A stretch of 64,000 nucleotides of DNA from Octadecabacter arcticus 238 (GTDB taxonomy: Bacteria > Pseudomonadota > Alphaproteobacteria > Rhodobacterales > Rhodobacteraceae): positions 1,617,001 to 1,681,000 of the forward strand of contig NC_020908.1 of NCBI RefSeq assembly GCF_000155735.2, read 5' to 3'. Shown one piece after another: positions 18,719 through 28,520 of the stretch. The stretch's first letter is position 1. Every line of letters begins with the position of its first letter. A program made the translations under genes and the position numbers. The notes under the pieces are model-generated. The model saw nothing but the letters and a program-made list of their open reading frames with translations. It was not told the origin of the DNA and ran no database searches.

Positions 18719-19813
18719 ATGACACAGAAAACAAAGACAAGGCTAACTTTGGGGAGCGCTGCTGTTGCGCTTCTGGCTACCGGGTTTGCGGCTGGACCAG
18801 CCGCCGCAGAAGATGGCGCCAAAGTTTTTTTCATGCTGCCAAACAGCACCACGATCCGGTTCGAGCGCCGTGACGCGCCGCTCTTTGTTGCAGCTATGGC
18901 TGAACGTTTACCCAACGCCGAAGTGATCGTCCAAAACGGCGAAGGTGATCCCACACGACAGCAGCGGCTTGTCGAAGATGCCCTGGTTCAGGGTGCCGAC
19001 TTGATCGTCTACGCGTCGTCTGACGCCAATTTGGCTGCGGGCGCCCTTTTGGCCGCCGAAGATGCCAGTGTACCTGTAATGCTATATGAGCATGACTCTG
19101 TGGGTGGCAGGGCCGAGGCGCATGTTCTTTTTAATGCATTGGCCGTTGGTCAGGCGCAGGGCGCTCGTGCTGCTGAACTCATCGAAGCGATGGACAGGGA
19201 CATCGTCCGTGTCGCTCGCGTTATGGGCAATCAGGGCGAGTATGGCACTGCTCAATACGAGATCGGCCAAGACCAATTCCTGCAACCACTTATCGATGCT
19301 GGCAAGGTTGAAGTCGTTTGCGAAGCCTTCACGCCAAATTGGGACCCAACTTTAGCGCAGACATTTGCAGAGAACTGTTTGACCCGAACAGGTGGCGGCG
19401 TGGACATGTTCCTGGGAATGAACGACGGGACTACCGGTGGTTCGGTCGCAGCGCTGATCTCTCAGGGCTATGGCCTGAACGAGATCGTGGTAACTGGCGG
19501 TCAGGACGCAACCATCGAAGCTGTGAAATATATCGTGCAAGGATGGCAGGATAACACCGTCTTCAAAGACCTGCGTGTTATGGCCGAAGGTGCAGCTGAT
19601 GTGGCTGTTGCCATTCTGGATGGCGATGATCTGCCGGCCCAATGGATTAACGGTGAAGTAAATAATGGCTTCATGGATATCCCAGCGGCCTTCCTGCCCG
19701 TCAACAATATCACGATCGACAATGTTGCAGACGTCGTTGACGCTGGCCTCTATACTTGGGAGCAGCTTTGCGATGGGGCTGAGGAAACGGACATCTGCAA
19801 AGAAAACATGTAG
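18719..19813 (+). CDS. Sugar ABC transporter periplasmic substrate-binding protein
   Basis: Periplasmic binding protein of the ribose/fructose type (Peripla_BP_4), 364 residues. A Sec signal peptide (KTRLTLGSAAVALLATGFAA, cleavage near GPAAAEDG) is followed by KVFFMLPNSTTIRFERRDAP, QNGEGDPTRQQRLVEDALVQG (read in two parts) and GADLIVYASSDANLAAG, all typical of the fold. DMFLGMNDGTTGGSVAAL and VTGGQDATIEAVKYI are the second-lobe motifs. It delivers the sugar or polyol to the permease at 20695. The ligand may be an inositol-like compound, judged only from neighbouring enzymes. A strong terminator follows it. Confidence 0.9.
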   Translation: MTQKTKTRLTLGSAAVALLATGFAAGPAAAEDGAKVFFMLPNSTTIRFERRDAPLFVAAMAERLPNAEVIVQNGEGDPTRQQRLVEDALVQGADLIVYASSDANLAAGALLAAEDASVPVMLYEHDSVGGRAEAHVLFNALAVGQAQGARAAELIEAMDRDIVRVARVMGNQGEYGTAQYEIGQDQFLQPLIDAGKVEVVCEAFTPNWDPTLAQTFAENCLTRTGGGVDMFLGMNDGTTGGSVAALISQGYGLNEIVVTGGQDATIEAVKYIVQGWQDNTVFKDLRVMAEGAADVAVAILDGDDLPAQWINGEVNNGFMDIPAAFLPVNNITIDNVADVVDAGLYTWEQLCDGAEETDICKENM

Positions 19814-19826
19814 TCATAAGCGACAG

Positions 19827-19865
19827 CAAGAGGGCGACGATCATCGTCGCCCTCTTGAGTTTTTC
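19827..19865 (+). terminator. Rho-independent terminator/attenuator
   Basis: A perfect 14-bp stem CAAGAGGGCGACGA / TCGTCGCCCTCTTG with a 3-base loop, followed by AGTTTTTC. It lies between the binding-protein gene and the ATPase gene. Partial read-through would keep binding protein more abundant than the membrane complex. Confidence 0.9.
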
Positions 19866-19879
19866 TAGGAGGAAAGAAC

Positions 19880-20659
19880 GTGACTGAAGCGAAAGCCCAC
19901 CCACCATTGATCTCAATGCGGAACATTAAGAAATCCTTTGGGTCGGTTCACGCACTTCAAGGCGCTTCGATTGATGTTCATGCAGGGGAGATCGTTGCTC
20001 TGGTAGGTGACAATGGAGCAGGCAAATCAACCTTGGTCAAAGTTATGGCAGGTGTTCATGGATGGGATGCAGGTGATTATGAATTTGAAGGTAAACCGGT
20101 CAACATTAAGAGCCCGGCCGACGCAAACGCCCTCGGAATTCAAACCGTTTATCAAGATCTTGCGTTATGTAACAATCTCGATGCCGTTCAGAACTTATTC
20201 TTGGGGCGAGAACTGGCAGGCCCAAAGATTTTTGGCCGCCGTATCAGGCGCGCCGAATGCGAAATCCGCGCCAAAGAAGTCATGGCCCGGATGCGGTTGG
20301 GGAACCTGTCGTTGTCCCGTCCAGTTGGTGCGATGTCGGGTGGACAGCGTCAAAATATTGCTATTGCCCGCTCAATCTTGTGGACGCCAAAGGTTGTAAT
20401 CCTCGACGAGCCAACCGCCGCACTCAGCCATTCTGCGTCGGCTCAAGTGTCCAGTCTCATTCGGACGCTAGCGGATGAAGGACTCGGTGTCGTCGTTGTA
20501 AGCCATGACATCCACCATTTTGTCGTTGAGGCGACGGACCGCATCGAAGTTATGCGTCTCGGTGCGAATGTTGCAAGTTTCAAGTCAGAAGATGTGACTG
20601 GCGAACAGGTTGTGAACGCCATGGTAGGCGGCAACGAAGGTGTCAACCTCGCAGGTTGA
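19880..20659 (+). CDS. Sugar ABC transporter ATP-binding protein (FrcA-like, single domain)
   Basis: ATPase subunit of a carbohydrate importer, 259 residues with one ABC domain, as in FrcA-type systems rather than the double RbsA type. Walker A GDNGAGKST, signature MSGGQRQNIAIARS, Walker B KVVILDEPTAAL, and switch histidine in VVVVSHDIHH. It starts with GTG after a strong AGGAGG site that overlaps the terminator's 3' flank. It probably works with the binding protein at 18719 and the permease at 20695. Confidence 0.93.
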   Translation: MTEAKAHPPLISMRNIKKSFGSVHALQGASIDVHAGEIVALVGDNGAGKSTLVKVMAGVHGWDAGDYEFEGKPVNIKSPADANALGIQTVYQDLALCNNLDAVQNLFLGRELAGPKIFGRRIRRAECEIRAKEVMARMRLGNLSLSRPVGAMSGGQRQNIAIARSILWTPKVVILDEPTAALSHSASAQVSSLIRTLADEGLGVVVVSHDIHHFVVEATDRIEVMRLGANVASFKSEDVTGEQVVNAMVGGNEGVNLAG

Positions 20660-20694
20660 GCGAACGCAAATTTTAGGAAAGGGAGGCTCTTGCG

Positions 20695-21903
20695 ATGACC
20701 GAGACACTTGCCACATCACAGCCGGAAGCCAGAAAAAGCCGTACATTTGGGGAACTGCTGACTACCGATCTGCGTGCCTTGCCTGTCGTAATTGGCCTTG
20801 CCGCACTCTGGTTTTTTTTTGCGTCTCAAAGTGACGTCTTCCTAACTGCACATAACTTGTCCAACCTGCTGGTCCAAAGCACAGTTGTCGGCATCATGGC
20901 GCTCGGGTTGATGTTTGTGTTGCTGGTCAAAGAAATCGACTTGTCGGTCGCGGCAATCAACGGCGTGACTGCGGTGTTGATGGCGAAGCTTGTCATCGAA
21001 TTTGGTTTTTCTCCGTGGCTCTCAATTCCGATCGCCATTCTCGTTGGTGCTGTAATTGGTGCCTTGTCGGCCCGTTGGGTGACATACGTTGGAGTCCCGT
21101 CATTTGTTGTGACACTGGGGCTTGGTTTGGCGTTAAACGGGGTTCAAATGCTATTGCTGCCGCAAACTGCACGCTACGGACTGTTGGGCAGTGGCGTCGA
21201 AATGATCGCGCAGACCAAAATCGCCGGGTCAGCAGCTTGGCTCGTGCTGGCAATCGGGTTGGTCGTGTACTCTGCTCTTGTCGTTTCCGGAATGGCCCGA
21301 CGCCAAAAAGCTGGCTTGGACGTACCGGTCTTGTCTGGTCTTGTTTTCCCACTTGTTGGTGGTGCCGTTTTTGGTGTCGTCGTCGTGCGGATTCTCAATT
21401 CCCACCAAGGCATTCCGTTGGTGACATTGATCTTTGCGATCCTGTTGGGCGTCGGTGCCTATGTTCTAAAGGAAACAACGTTCGGGCTTCATCTCTACGC
21501 GGTCGGCAATAACGATGAAGCAGCGCGCCGTGCTGGCATCAAGGTCGCAAATGTCAAAATGGCAGCCTTTGCGATCGCTGGCGGAATTGCAGCCCTAGCA
21601 GGAGTGATTGGAGCGTCCAGGGCGTTGGGCGTCGGTGTCTTCTCCGGCGGAGGTATTGGTGGCGGCACCTTGTTGCTGGAATCCATCGCAGCGGCTGTCA
21701 TCGGCGGCGTCAGTCTATTCGGAGGGCGCGGATCGATTCATGCAGCTTTGCTCGGCGCACTTGTTATAGGATCTGTACAGAATGGGTTGAATCTTATGGG
21801 TGTCGAAAACGAAATTCGCTTGATCGTTACGGGCCTCTTACTCGTCCTTGCAGTTTCCATCGATAAACTGATCGAGAGGTTTACGGGCCAACAGGGCTTC
21901 TAA
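20695..21903 (+). CDS. Sugar ABC transporter permease (XylH/FrcC-like)
   Basis: Inner-membrane permease of the ribose/xylose type (BPD_transp_2), 402 residues, with many hydrophobic spans. The first is VVIGLAALWFFFA near residue 32. FVLLVKEIDLSVAAINGVTA is the family's periplasmic signature, and the cytoplasmic coupling region contains YAVGNNDEAARRAGIKVANV. A long middle section with VPVLSGLVFPLVGGAVFGVVV resembles XylH-length permeases. Good ribosome-binding site (GGGAGG). It is the last gene of the importer operon; after its stop come IS remnants and non-coding repeats. Confidence 0.92.
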   Translation: MTETLATSQPEARKSRTFGELLTTDLRALPVVIGLAALWFFFASQSDVFLTAHNLSNLLVQSTVVGIMALGLMFVLLVKEIDLSVAAINGVTAVLMAKLVIEFGFSPWLSIPIAILVGAVIGALSARWVTYVGVPSFVVTLGLGLALNGVQMLLLPQTARYGLLGSGVEMIAQTKIAGSAAWLVLAIGLVVYSALVVSGMARRQKAGLDVPVLSGLVFPLVGGAVFGVVVVRILNSHQGIPLVTLIFAILLGVGAYVLKETTFGLHLYAVGNNDEAARRAGIKVANVKMAAFAIAGGIAALAGVIGASRALGVGVFSGGGIGGGTLLLESIAAAVIGGVSLFGGRGSIHAALLGALVIGSVQNGLNLMGVENEIRLIVTGLLLVLAVSIDKLIERFTGQQGF

Positions 21904-21975
21904 GTGCAGCTGCTTCCGACCTCCGGAGGCGACAGTTGGGGCAGGGACGAAAGTGACCTGGGCCTCAAGTTTCTT

Positions 21976-22150
21976 TCAGCTTTGCGTGGAGTCCGTGGAG
22001 TTACATCGTTCGCATTGGGCGGCCATTTTGTGCATCGTCCTTTTCTGCAAAAATTCCATCGGTGTGAGGTTTGCGGAAGCCGAATGTGGCCTGCGCCAGT
22101 TGTAATCCTCCTGCCATTCCTCAAGCGTTTTGCGGGCAACGCAAAATGTG
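21976..22150 (-). pseudogene. IS3-family OrfB C-terminal remnant
   Basis: The minus strand encodes KTLEEWQEDYNWRRPHSASA followed by NLTPMEF, the typical C-terminal end of IS3-family OrfB proteins (usually W-x-x-DYN-x-x-RPHSALG-x-x-TP-x-EF). Upstream parts are missing. It differs from the three IS3-type elements elsewhere in the window, so it is an older insertion. Confidence 0.8.
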
Positions 22151-22689
22151 CCAAACAGTGACGCTTGAGACAGGCCATAACGCGGACGACCTCGCCGAAA
22201 TGCACCTAAATATTGCTGAAGCAAATTTGCTAAAGGACAAGGTCGTAAATGAAGCTGACAGGCAAGAGATCAGAAGAAATCTGCGCGAGGGGTTCGGAAA
22301 GTCCTTGGCTGGCAATGTGGTCAATGTGCCTGCCGAGGTCCATTTCTATGTCGCGAAGCCAGGTGCAGAACATGCTTGTCCCGAACCGCTAAAATCTCGT
22401 GCTGAGCGGTTAGATATCGGGCTAGTTAGGGCAGGGGGCTCTCTGCCCCATTGCAGTGCGGCATTCGACATGAAGGGCGGAAACCGAACTTTCGCTGCAC
22501 TTGCGAATAACTTTCGCCAGCGTGTTGAAAGCTGACATCTGACTAAGTCAGGACGTATCCACCGCAGGTTGTTCTGGATTCTATAGAGCACACACTAAAT
22601 TCGGCTTGCATTGGTTGTGTCGGTGAAAGCATCTGATGTGCGACCTACTATCGATCATATTCGTTGAAGCCAAATGCGAGGGCGCTTAG
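22151..22689. other. Intergenic region with repeats and a possible gene remnant
   Basis: A frame across 22150-22350 reads ADDLAEMHLNIAEANLLKDK and EIRRNLREGFGKSLAGNVVN and looks like protein coding, but it lacks a start of its own and runs into the 73-bp repeat at 22361. It could be a fragment of an unknown gene. The rest holds a member of the GACCTTCGCTGC repeat family (GAACTTTCGCTGCAC at about 22484). Confidence 0.4.
22361..22433. repeat. 73-bp hairpin-containing repeat R2, copy 1
   Basis: The sequence from AGGTGCAGAACATGC to GCTAGTTAGGGCA recurs at 58040-58112 with only a handful of differences. Both copies contain a stem AACCGCT / AGCGGTT around a short loop. No gene is apparent. Confidence 0.75.
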
Positions 22690-22872
22690 ATGTTAGAACA
22701 ATTATACTGGATAGCAGGGATCGTGGCTGCATTTTTGGCTGTCATTGGATTGTTTCGTTGGTGGAAAAAAGTAACCACCATTGTCAATCAAAGCGCAAAG
22801 GTTTCCGGTCAAGGCAATACCGTTAATCAGCATTCGGATAGCAAAAGTGGCGAAGGTGATAGTGATTGCTGA
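22690..22872 (+). CDS. Small single-pass membrane protein paired with the TPR/PIN gene
   Basis: A 60-residue protein: one membrane helix at about residues 7-22 (WIAGIVAAFLAVIGLF), a basic stop-transfer segment RWWKK, then a polar tail. Residues 33-47 read NQSAKVSGQGNTVNQ, nearly the same as TQSATVDGVRNTVNQ at residues 22-36 of the next gene product. GAGGG lies about 7 bases before the ATG. The stop overlaps the TTG start of the next gene by 7 bases, so the two are translationally coupled. The membrane topology and shared motif suggest that it anchors or binds the large partner. I know no named family for it. Confidence 0.65.
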   Translation: MLEQLYWIAGIVAAFLAVIGLFRWWKKVTTIVNQSAKVSGQGNTVNQHSDSKSGEGDSDC

Positions 22873-24985
22873 AGTTCGGTCTACCGTCGCCCCTAAATAG
22901 GCTTTTTAAGACTAAAAATTTGACAAATACCCAATCAGCCACCGTCGACGGTGTTAGGAATACCGTAAATCAGTCTGTAAATCACTTTTATTTAACAGAT
23001 AGAGATTCTCCACTAGTGCGAGAAATCTTAGATTCCGTTCAGGAAGGGGGCGCATCAACTGATGTTAAGTCCTTTGCTGAGGACAACCTAGAAGACGATG
23101 ATCGGCCTGAAATTCAGCGCATACTAGAGTACCGAAAAATTGCCCAGGACGGCAATGGAGCCACCGCTATCGCACTTCTCGAAAAATTGAAGTCTGACGC
23201 GCCTTACGGTTCTGGTTATTTCGCTTTTCGTTTGAACTTGAATATTGGTGTTATCCAGCAAAATATTGGCGATTATCCCAGTGCAGCCGCGTCACTGAAA
23301 GCGGCGCACGAGTTCTTCCCAGAACACCACAAGGCTCAGACTGCCTTGGCGTTCGCTGAATTGCTCGATGGTAAGGATCAAGCGGCACTAGAAAGAACGA
23401 CGGAACTCCTGAACCACGACGGCGACCATCGTAACTTAGCCGCCTGCATCCTATGTCACGCAGCGCGAAACCTGAATGAAGAAATACGCCTCGAAGAAAT
23501 CATTTCCGAGGAGTTGGCTTCTCTCGAAGTGAAGGCGGCTTTTCTAGAATATTGTCGAACTGTTCGCCCAGAAACTTATAAAGTAGAGCTAGAACGCATT
23601 TATACTGAAGCACCTGATAACGATGCAATCATGACGATGTGGGCGTTGTCTGTTCTTGATAACGCCAGGCAAAATCAAGCATTTTTGCTCGGTGCAAAGA
23701 TGCCGGAAGGCTTTGAGGTTGAAGTAGAGAAATGCGCCGAAATTTTTCAAAGAGATATAGAAATTGCCCTGAAACAACATCCACCGAACAAGCTTCTGCT
23801 TCCCTCACAAGAAAATAACGCGGCAGTTTCGCTAAGGCTTACCGGAAAATCGGCTGAGGCTGCGAAGTTGTTAGACCGCGCTCTAGAAGCATTCCCGGAA
23901 CTAAGCGGCGATGTTGCTCAAGTGAGGGCGGTTCTTTATCTTCAAGATGATAAGGACCATGACGCGCTGAAGTTAATCCGTCCGCACACGGACGCCTTAG
24001 ATCTTCAAGTAATGGCGTCGGAGATCGAAGCCAAGAATGGTGCAATCTCTGATGGTCTGAAGCGGATAGATGCGGTCTTGAAAGCTGGGCCATCAGATGG
24101 GTTGAGGGCCCATGCCCTGGCGACAAAAGCCAGAATAGGTATCAATTCTCTGGACCGTGATACTGCTGACCAGGCACTTGATGAGTTGTCTACAATTACC
24201 CCGAAGCCTACTGAACTGGTGCTGATGAAATCCGCATACGAACGCGCTTTCGTAGCCCAAACCAACCCGGCGGATTTTGAAAACTTGCCCGTAGAAGGTT
24301 CTGGGACTTCGCAGGAACAAGAGAACCCTATCGCTTCTCTCAAAGATGCGGATGACTGGGATTTCATTATATTGCTTCAAACGGCAGACGAGCTTCTGGC
24401 GCGTGGCTTCTATCGTGAATGTACTGACTTGTTGCGAGACAAGGTGAGTTTTCACAACACTAGTCCTGCTCTGGACACGCTCTGTGATGCATGTTTGCGG
24501 GCCATTTGGGTACATTGGCAAAAGAAATTGACGTTGCCTTATCACCTCAAGTGAAGGATTCTGTTTTTGGATGGAAGTTTAGCTCAAATGTTGCCTATCT
24601 TAGCGGTGAGGCTGCAAATGCTGTACCGCCAGCTAGAAAACTGTTTGAGGACAATCCCCATTCAATTAGCGCATTAGAGTGGTATTCTCAGGCGCTCCTC
24701 CGCACAAACGATAGAAACAGATTAAAACGCATTGTCGCCAAGCTAGACGACAGGCCACTCACTGGGACCGTTGGTGAGAAAGCGAATTATGTAAAAATGC
24801 TGGTGTTTTGCGGCGAAGTTGAACGCGCTCGTTCTTACGCATATTCGTTGTTCTGCGAAAACCAAAACGACGCTCAGGCGTGGCTTGCACTCAGTGCAAG
24901 TGTATTGGCCTTTCCCTCCGTGCCAATAAGCGTGAGACAATTGACTGGCTAAAGTTTACACTTGAGGGCGTAGGAGAACGAACCC

Positions 24986-25468
24986 ATGGTTATGCCTTCA
25001 CAATCACCACTTTCGCCAGATGCTGGATCTGGAGCCGTTTTGGCCCCGACGTCGCCTCCCCGCGTTGTTAATGCGCCGTTGGCTCCCACAGCGGAACTGA
25101 CGAGCATCCCGAAGCGACGCAACTTCACAGCCAAATACAAACTGCGCATTCTGGATGAGACGGACCAAGTGGCAGACACTGGCGGGGTTTCCGCCATTCT
25201 ACGGCGGGAGGGGCTTTATTCCTCTGCACTGACCGATTGGCGCCGTGCGCGGGTGGCCGGCACATTGGGTGCATTGCAGCCAATGCGCCGTGGCCCACAA
25301 AAGGCACCTGCCAATCCATTGCAAGCTGAGCTGGCCAAGGCCAACCGTGAGGTGACAGCCTTGCGGCGCCGTCTGGATCAGGCGGAAGCCATCATTGCCA
25401 TCCAAAAAAAAGTGGCGGGACTTCTGGACGAGATGGAGCAGACGCAAGAGCGCAGCGGCAAATCATGA
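24986..25468 (+). CDS. IS3-A OrfA
   Basis: 160 residues, identical in plan to the 8619 copy with one visible substitution ([10 protein letters not shown] for [10 protein letters not shown]). The upstream sequence GTAGGAGAACGAACCC before ATG is the form found in most copies and supplies an AGGAG ribosome-binding site, which the 8.5-kb copy has altered. Same A8 slippery run near the 3' end. Confidence 0.92.
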   Translation: MVMPSQSPLSPDAGSGAVLAPTSPPRVVNAPLAPTAELTSIPKRRNFTAKYKLRILDETDQVADTGGVSAILRREGLYSSALTDWRRARVAGTLGALQPMRRGPQKAPANPLQAELAKANREVTALRRRLDQAEAIIAIQKKVAGLLDEMEQTQERSGKS

Positions 25469-26478
25469 TGGCCGTCGCGATTGCATTGCCCACCGGCAGC
25501 GGCTTGACCTCGGCTGTCTGCGCCGCGCTATCATTATCGCGCGCGAGCGTTCTTCGACAGCGTGCGGCGCTGACGGCACCACCACGCACACGCCCACCGC
25601 GCGCAGCGTCTTCGCGGGCTCTGCCGGAAAGGGAAAGAGACCAGGTATTGCACCACCTGCGCGAACCCCGCTTTGCGGATCAGACGCCCACAGAGGTCTT
25701 TGCCACCTTGCTGGATGAAGGCACCTATCTGTGTTCAATCCGCACGATGTATCGGATATTGGCCGCGCAGGGCGAAGTTGGCGAACGCCGCCGACAGAGC
25801 ACACATCCCGTCTATCAAAAGCCTGAACTTCTAGCTGAAGCCCCCAATCAGGTCTGGTCTTGGGACATCACCAAGCTGATGGGCCCGGTGAAATGGTCCT
25901 ACTTCTATCTCTATGTCATCCTCGACATCTTCAGCCGCCGCGTTGTTGGCTGGCGCGTCGAGCACGCGGAGAGCGCCAGCCAGTTCAAAGAGCTGTTCAT
26001 CGACGCGATGGAAAAACACGAGGTTCCACGCGATCAGCTGACATTGCATGCAGATCGCGGTGGGCCCATGAAGGCAAAGACGACAGCCCTGATGCTGGTT
26101 GATCTTGGTGTGCTCAAGTCCCACAGTCGGCCCCACACCTCAAACGACAACCCGTTCTCCGAAGCCCACTTCAAAACACTGAAATATCAGCCAGAGTTCC
26201 CCAAGAACTTTGAAACCATCGAGCAGGCTCGCGCATTCTGCCGCAGGTTCTTTGCATGGTATAACCAAGACCATCATCACGCCGGGATTGGTCTGATGAC
26301 GCCCGACCAAATCCATTTTGGGCAGGCCCAAGAAATCTACACCGCGCGACAAGCAACACTAGACGCGGCATTCCTCGCCACGCCCGAACGCTTCGTACAC
26401 AAACCACCAAAACCGCCTCAAATCCCGACCGCCGTCTGGATCAACCCACCAAAACCAACCGAAGAAACCCAAGCCTAA
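25465..26478 (+). CDS. IS3-A OrfB
   Basis: 337 residues with the full DDE triad. Differences from the 9098 copy include RRRQST for RRRQRT and DITKLMG for DITKLRG. The LMG version is also present in the partial copy near 45 kb, so the copies fall into at least two lineages. Confidence 0.93.
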   Translation: MMAVAIALPTGSGLTSAVCAALSLSRASVLRQRAALTAPPRTRPPRAASSRALPERERDQVLHHLREPRFADQTPTEVFATLLDEGTYLCSIRTMYRILAAQGEVGERRRQSTHPVYQKPELLAEAPNQVWSWDITKLMGPVKWSYFYLYVILDIFSRRVVGWRVEHAESASQFKELFIDAMEKHEVPRDQLTLHADRGGPMKAKTTALMLVDLGVLKSHSRPHTSNDNPFSEAHFKTLKYQPEFPKNFETIEQARAFCRRFFAWYNQDHHHAGIGLMTPDQIHFGQAQEIYTARQATLDAAFLATPERFVHKPPKPPQIPTAVWINPPKPTEETQA

Positions 26479-28520
26479 AGTCCAAAAGCCACTGTCTCAA
26501 AGTCGTTGACACGTTCCGTTTGGGCGTCCGCAAGACATTGATGACAACTTCCAAGTTCACGAAGTTCAGGACCGTTCTTCATTTGAAGTAGAGCGACCTG
26601 ATGGCACTTTGCAATCCTTTGTCGTCGAGTCGGATGCCGGTCTGTTTTCTCTCAGAGAGGGAAATATTGCGTTAGATCATCCAGTTGCAATCGCTGCTTT
26701 GGGCAAGTCAGCAGGAGAAGAGTTTGAGTGGCTATTCAAAGGGGATGGTCAAGCAAAAATTACTTGGGTCAAACACAAGGCTTTAGCAGCATTTCATCAG
26801 ATATTGGACAAGTTTGAGGAAAGTTTTCCGAACACGTCGGGGTTAAAGTCGGTCTCGGTTAACTTTGACGATCCATCCGGTCTCGATGATATGAAAGCGA
26901 TGCTCAAGCAGAGGGCAGACTACGCCCAAAGCAAGGCCACCGAGTATCTCGAGGGCGCTTACCCAATCTATTTGTTGGGCTACCACCTTGGGATCGATCC
27001 GATTGACGCGTTTATAGGTCTTCAATCTGAATGTGGGATTTCCCCTAAGGTCTCATCTTGTTCGCACGCGGATCGGGACAAAGCCCAACGATCACTGGTT
27101 TTCTGCCAAAGATCCGGTGTGATTGTTGATGCCGCGGCTGTTCATTTGATGCGCCGACTAGGAATCGAGACCGCTGTAGAGCAAGAGTTTGGTCCCATCG
27201 GAATAACTCAAGTTACACTCGACGTATTTATGGAACGGTTGCAAGGAGTCGAGAGGTCTTCCTTTTTCGACAGCGATACTGGTGAAAAAAGGACCGGAAA
27301 TATCTCTTTCCGTGACGGCCAGATTGTCATGGCCGAAGCTTCGGAAGAGGACGTAAACACAAAGCTCGAATTGTTGCGTTCTGACGTGGATTGGCTTCAA
27401 ACAAAATGCACTCTGCTGCCAGCCGTCGCCAAAACCGACCCCATCGATGCGGTTATCAGGTTTCGCAATGAAGCTGGAGGACGGTTCTTCGACGATATTT
27501 TTGCAGCCGATGGTTCTGACCGAATTCTGATATCTGAGGATTATCATTTGAGGAGTTGGGCCGAAACTTTGTTTGGCGTTCGCGGTGCTTGGATCCAAGC
27601 ACTTCTGTTTTATTTAGAGGACCAAAATCGCATTTCTGTTGAATCCGCGATTAAGGCTACGCTTCAACTGCAATACTTGGGTGAAGACGCGCTCAGTACT
27701 AATACGAACCGCCTTCTGGTCGCTGCAGAAATGATGGCGACAGGTGAAATGTCCGATATTGAGTTTGCCAGATATAGTTCGTTGCTGGGACAGAAAGGTG
27801 CAGAGATGAGATCACATATCGAAGTAGCATTAGCGACGATCAAAGGACTCTGGACGATTGGCTCTCGGAATTCTGTTCGAGAGAGGGCGACTGGAATTGT
27901 TCTACTTAACTTAACGAGGTTGCAGGGCACGGATTTGCGTGTGGTGCTCGACAAAATTCAGACTTTGAATCGCAATCCCTTCGCTGACCAATACATCAAA
28001 AATTGGCGCATCGGTCACTTTCTGACGTAGCACCGCACAATCAGTTCGCACACGACTACCGCTTTTGATCTCATGTACGAGTTCGACCAGTTCCCGATCT
28101 CGCGCTTGCAGCGAACGGCAGCAATATCGGGCCGCACTGCAGCATCTTTAGAGCCAGGCGAAGGTCTGGAATGGTGTAGGTTTCTCGGACGCCACGCGCG
28201 AGGTTTGGGTGACGCGGAACATTGCCTGGCGTCGGAGAAGCGCTCAAGCGGGAAATCGCGGGGTTGGTCTGGGTGGATCGATTGTTGCTATGGGGATTTG
28301 CGCAATGCGTGTGTTTTCGCCCGGAGCTGACAGGCCAGTTTGGCGGGGCGCATTGAGTTAAGCGCAGCGCCGGTTTTGCCTGCTGTTGGTTGAAACTCAC
28401 GGTATTTTGTCGGCGTCACCATGTTTTGCCACGCTGATCGCTTGATCAAAGCATGCCGATTGGTTCGCAGGAGATATAGCGAGCGGCCGAGGGTGTCGTT
28501 CGTGATGTGCGGTGCGCGCG

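Larger units (their letters stand above)
24914..26518 (+). mobile_element. IS3-A, copy 2 (complete)
   Basis: The 1605-bp copy has TSD TTT at 24911-24913 and 26519-26521. Both frames are intact. It interrupts the TPR/PIN gene in frame with the outside sequence on both sides, which makes the insertion recent relative to sequence decay there. Confidence 0.95.
22866..28030 (+). pseudogene. Large TPR / GreA-B-C-like / PIN-like protein, broken by a frameshift and IS3-A
   Basis: Once the IS3-A insertion (24914-26518 plus the 3-bp duplication) is removed and one frameshift near 24500 is corrected, a single frame of about 1185 codons results. Residues 22-36 carry the NTVNQ motif shared with the preceding small protein. 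Roughly residues 100-670 are helical TPR-like repeats (for example IGVIQQNIGDYPSAAASLKA). About residues 700-760 resemble the GreA/GreB C-terminal domain (SFEVERPDGTLQSF, FSLREGNIALDHPVAIAALG). About 880-1040 resemble a PIN nuclease: SGVIVDAAAVHLMRRLGI, ITQVTLDVFMERL and ILISEDYHLRSWAETLFGV carry the expected acidic residues. The frame resumes exactly after the IS (LAF then GRPQDIDDN), proving one ancestral gene. Domain calls are by eye. Confidence 0.75.
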
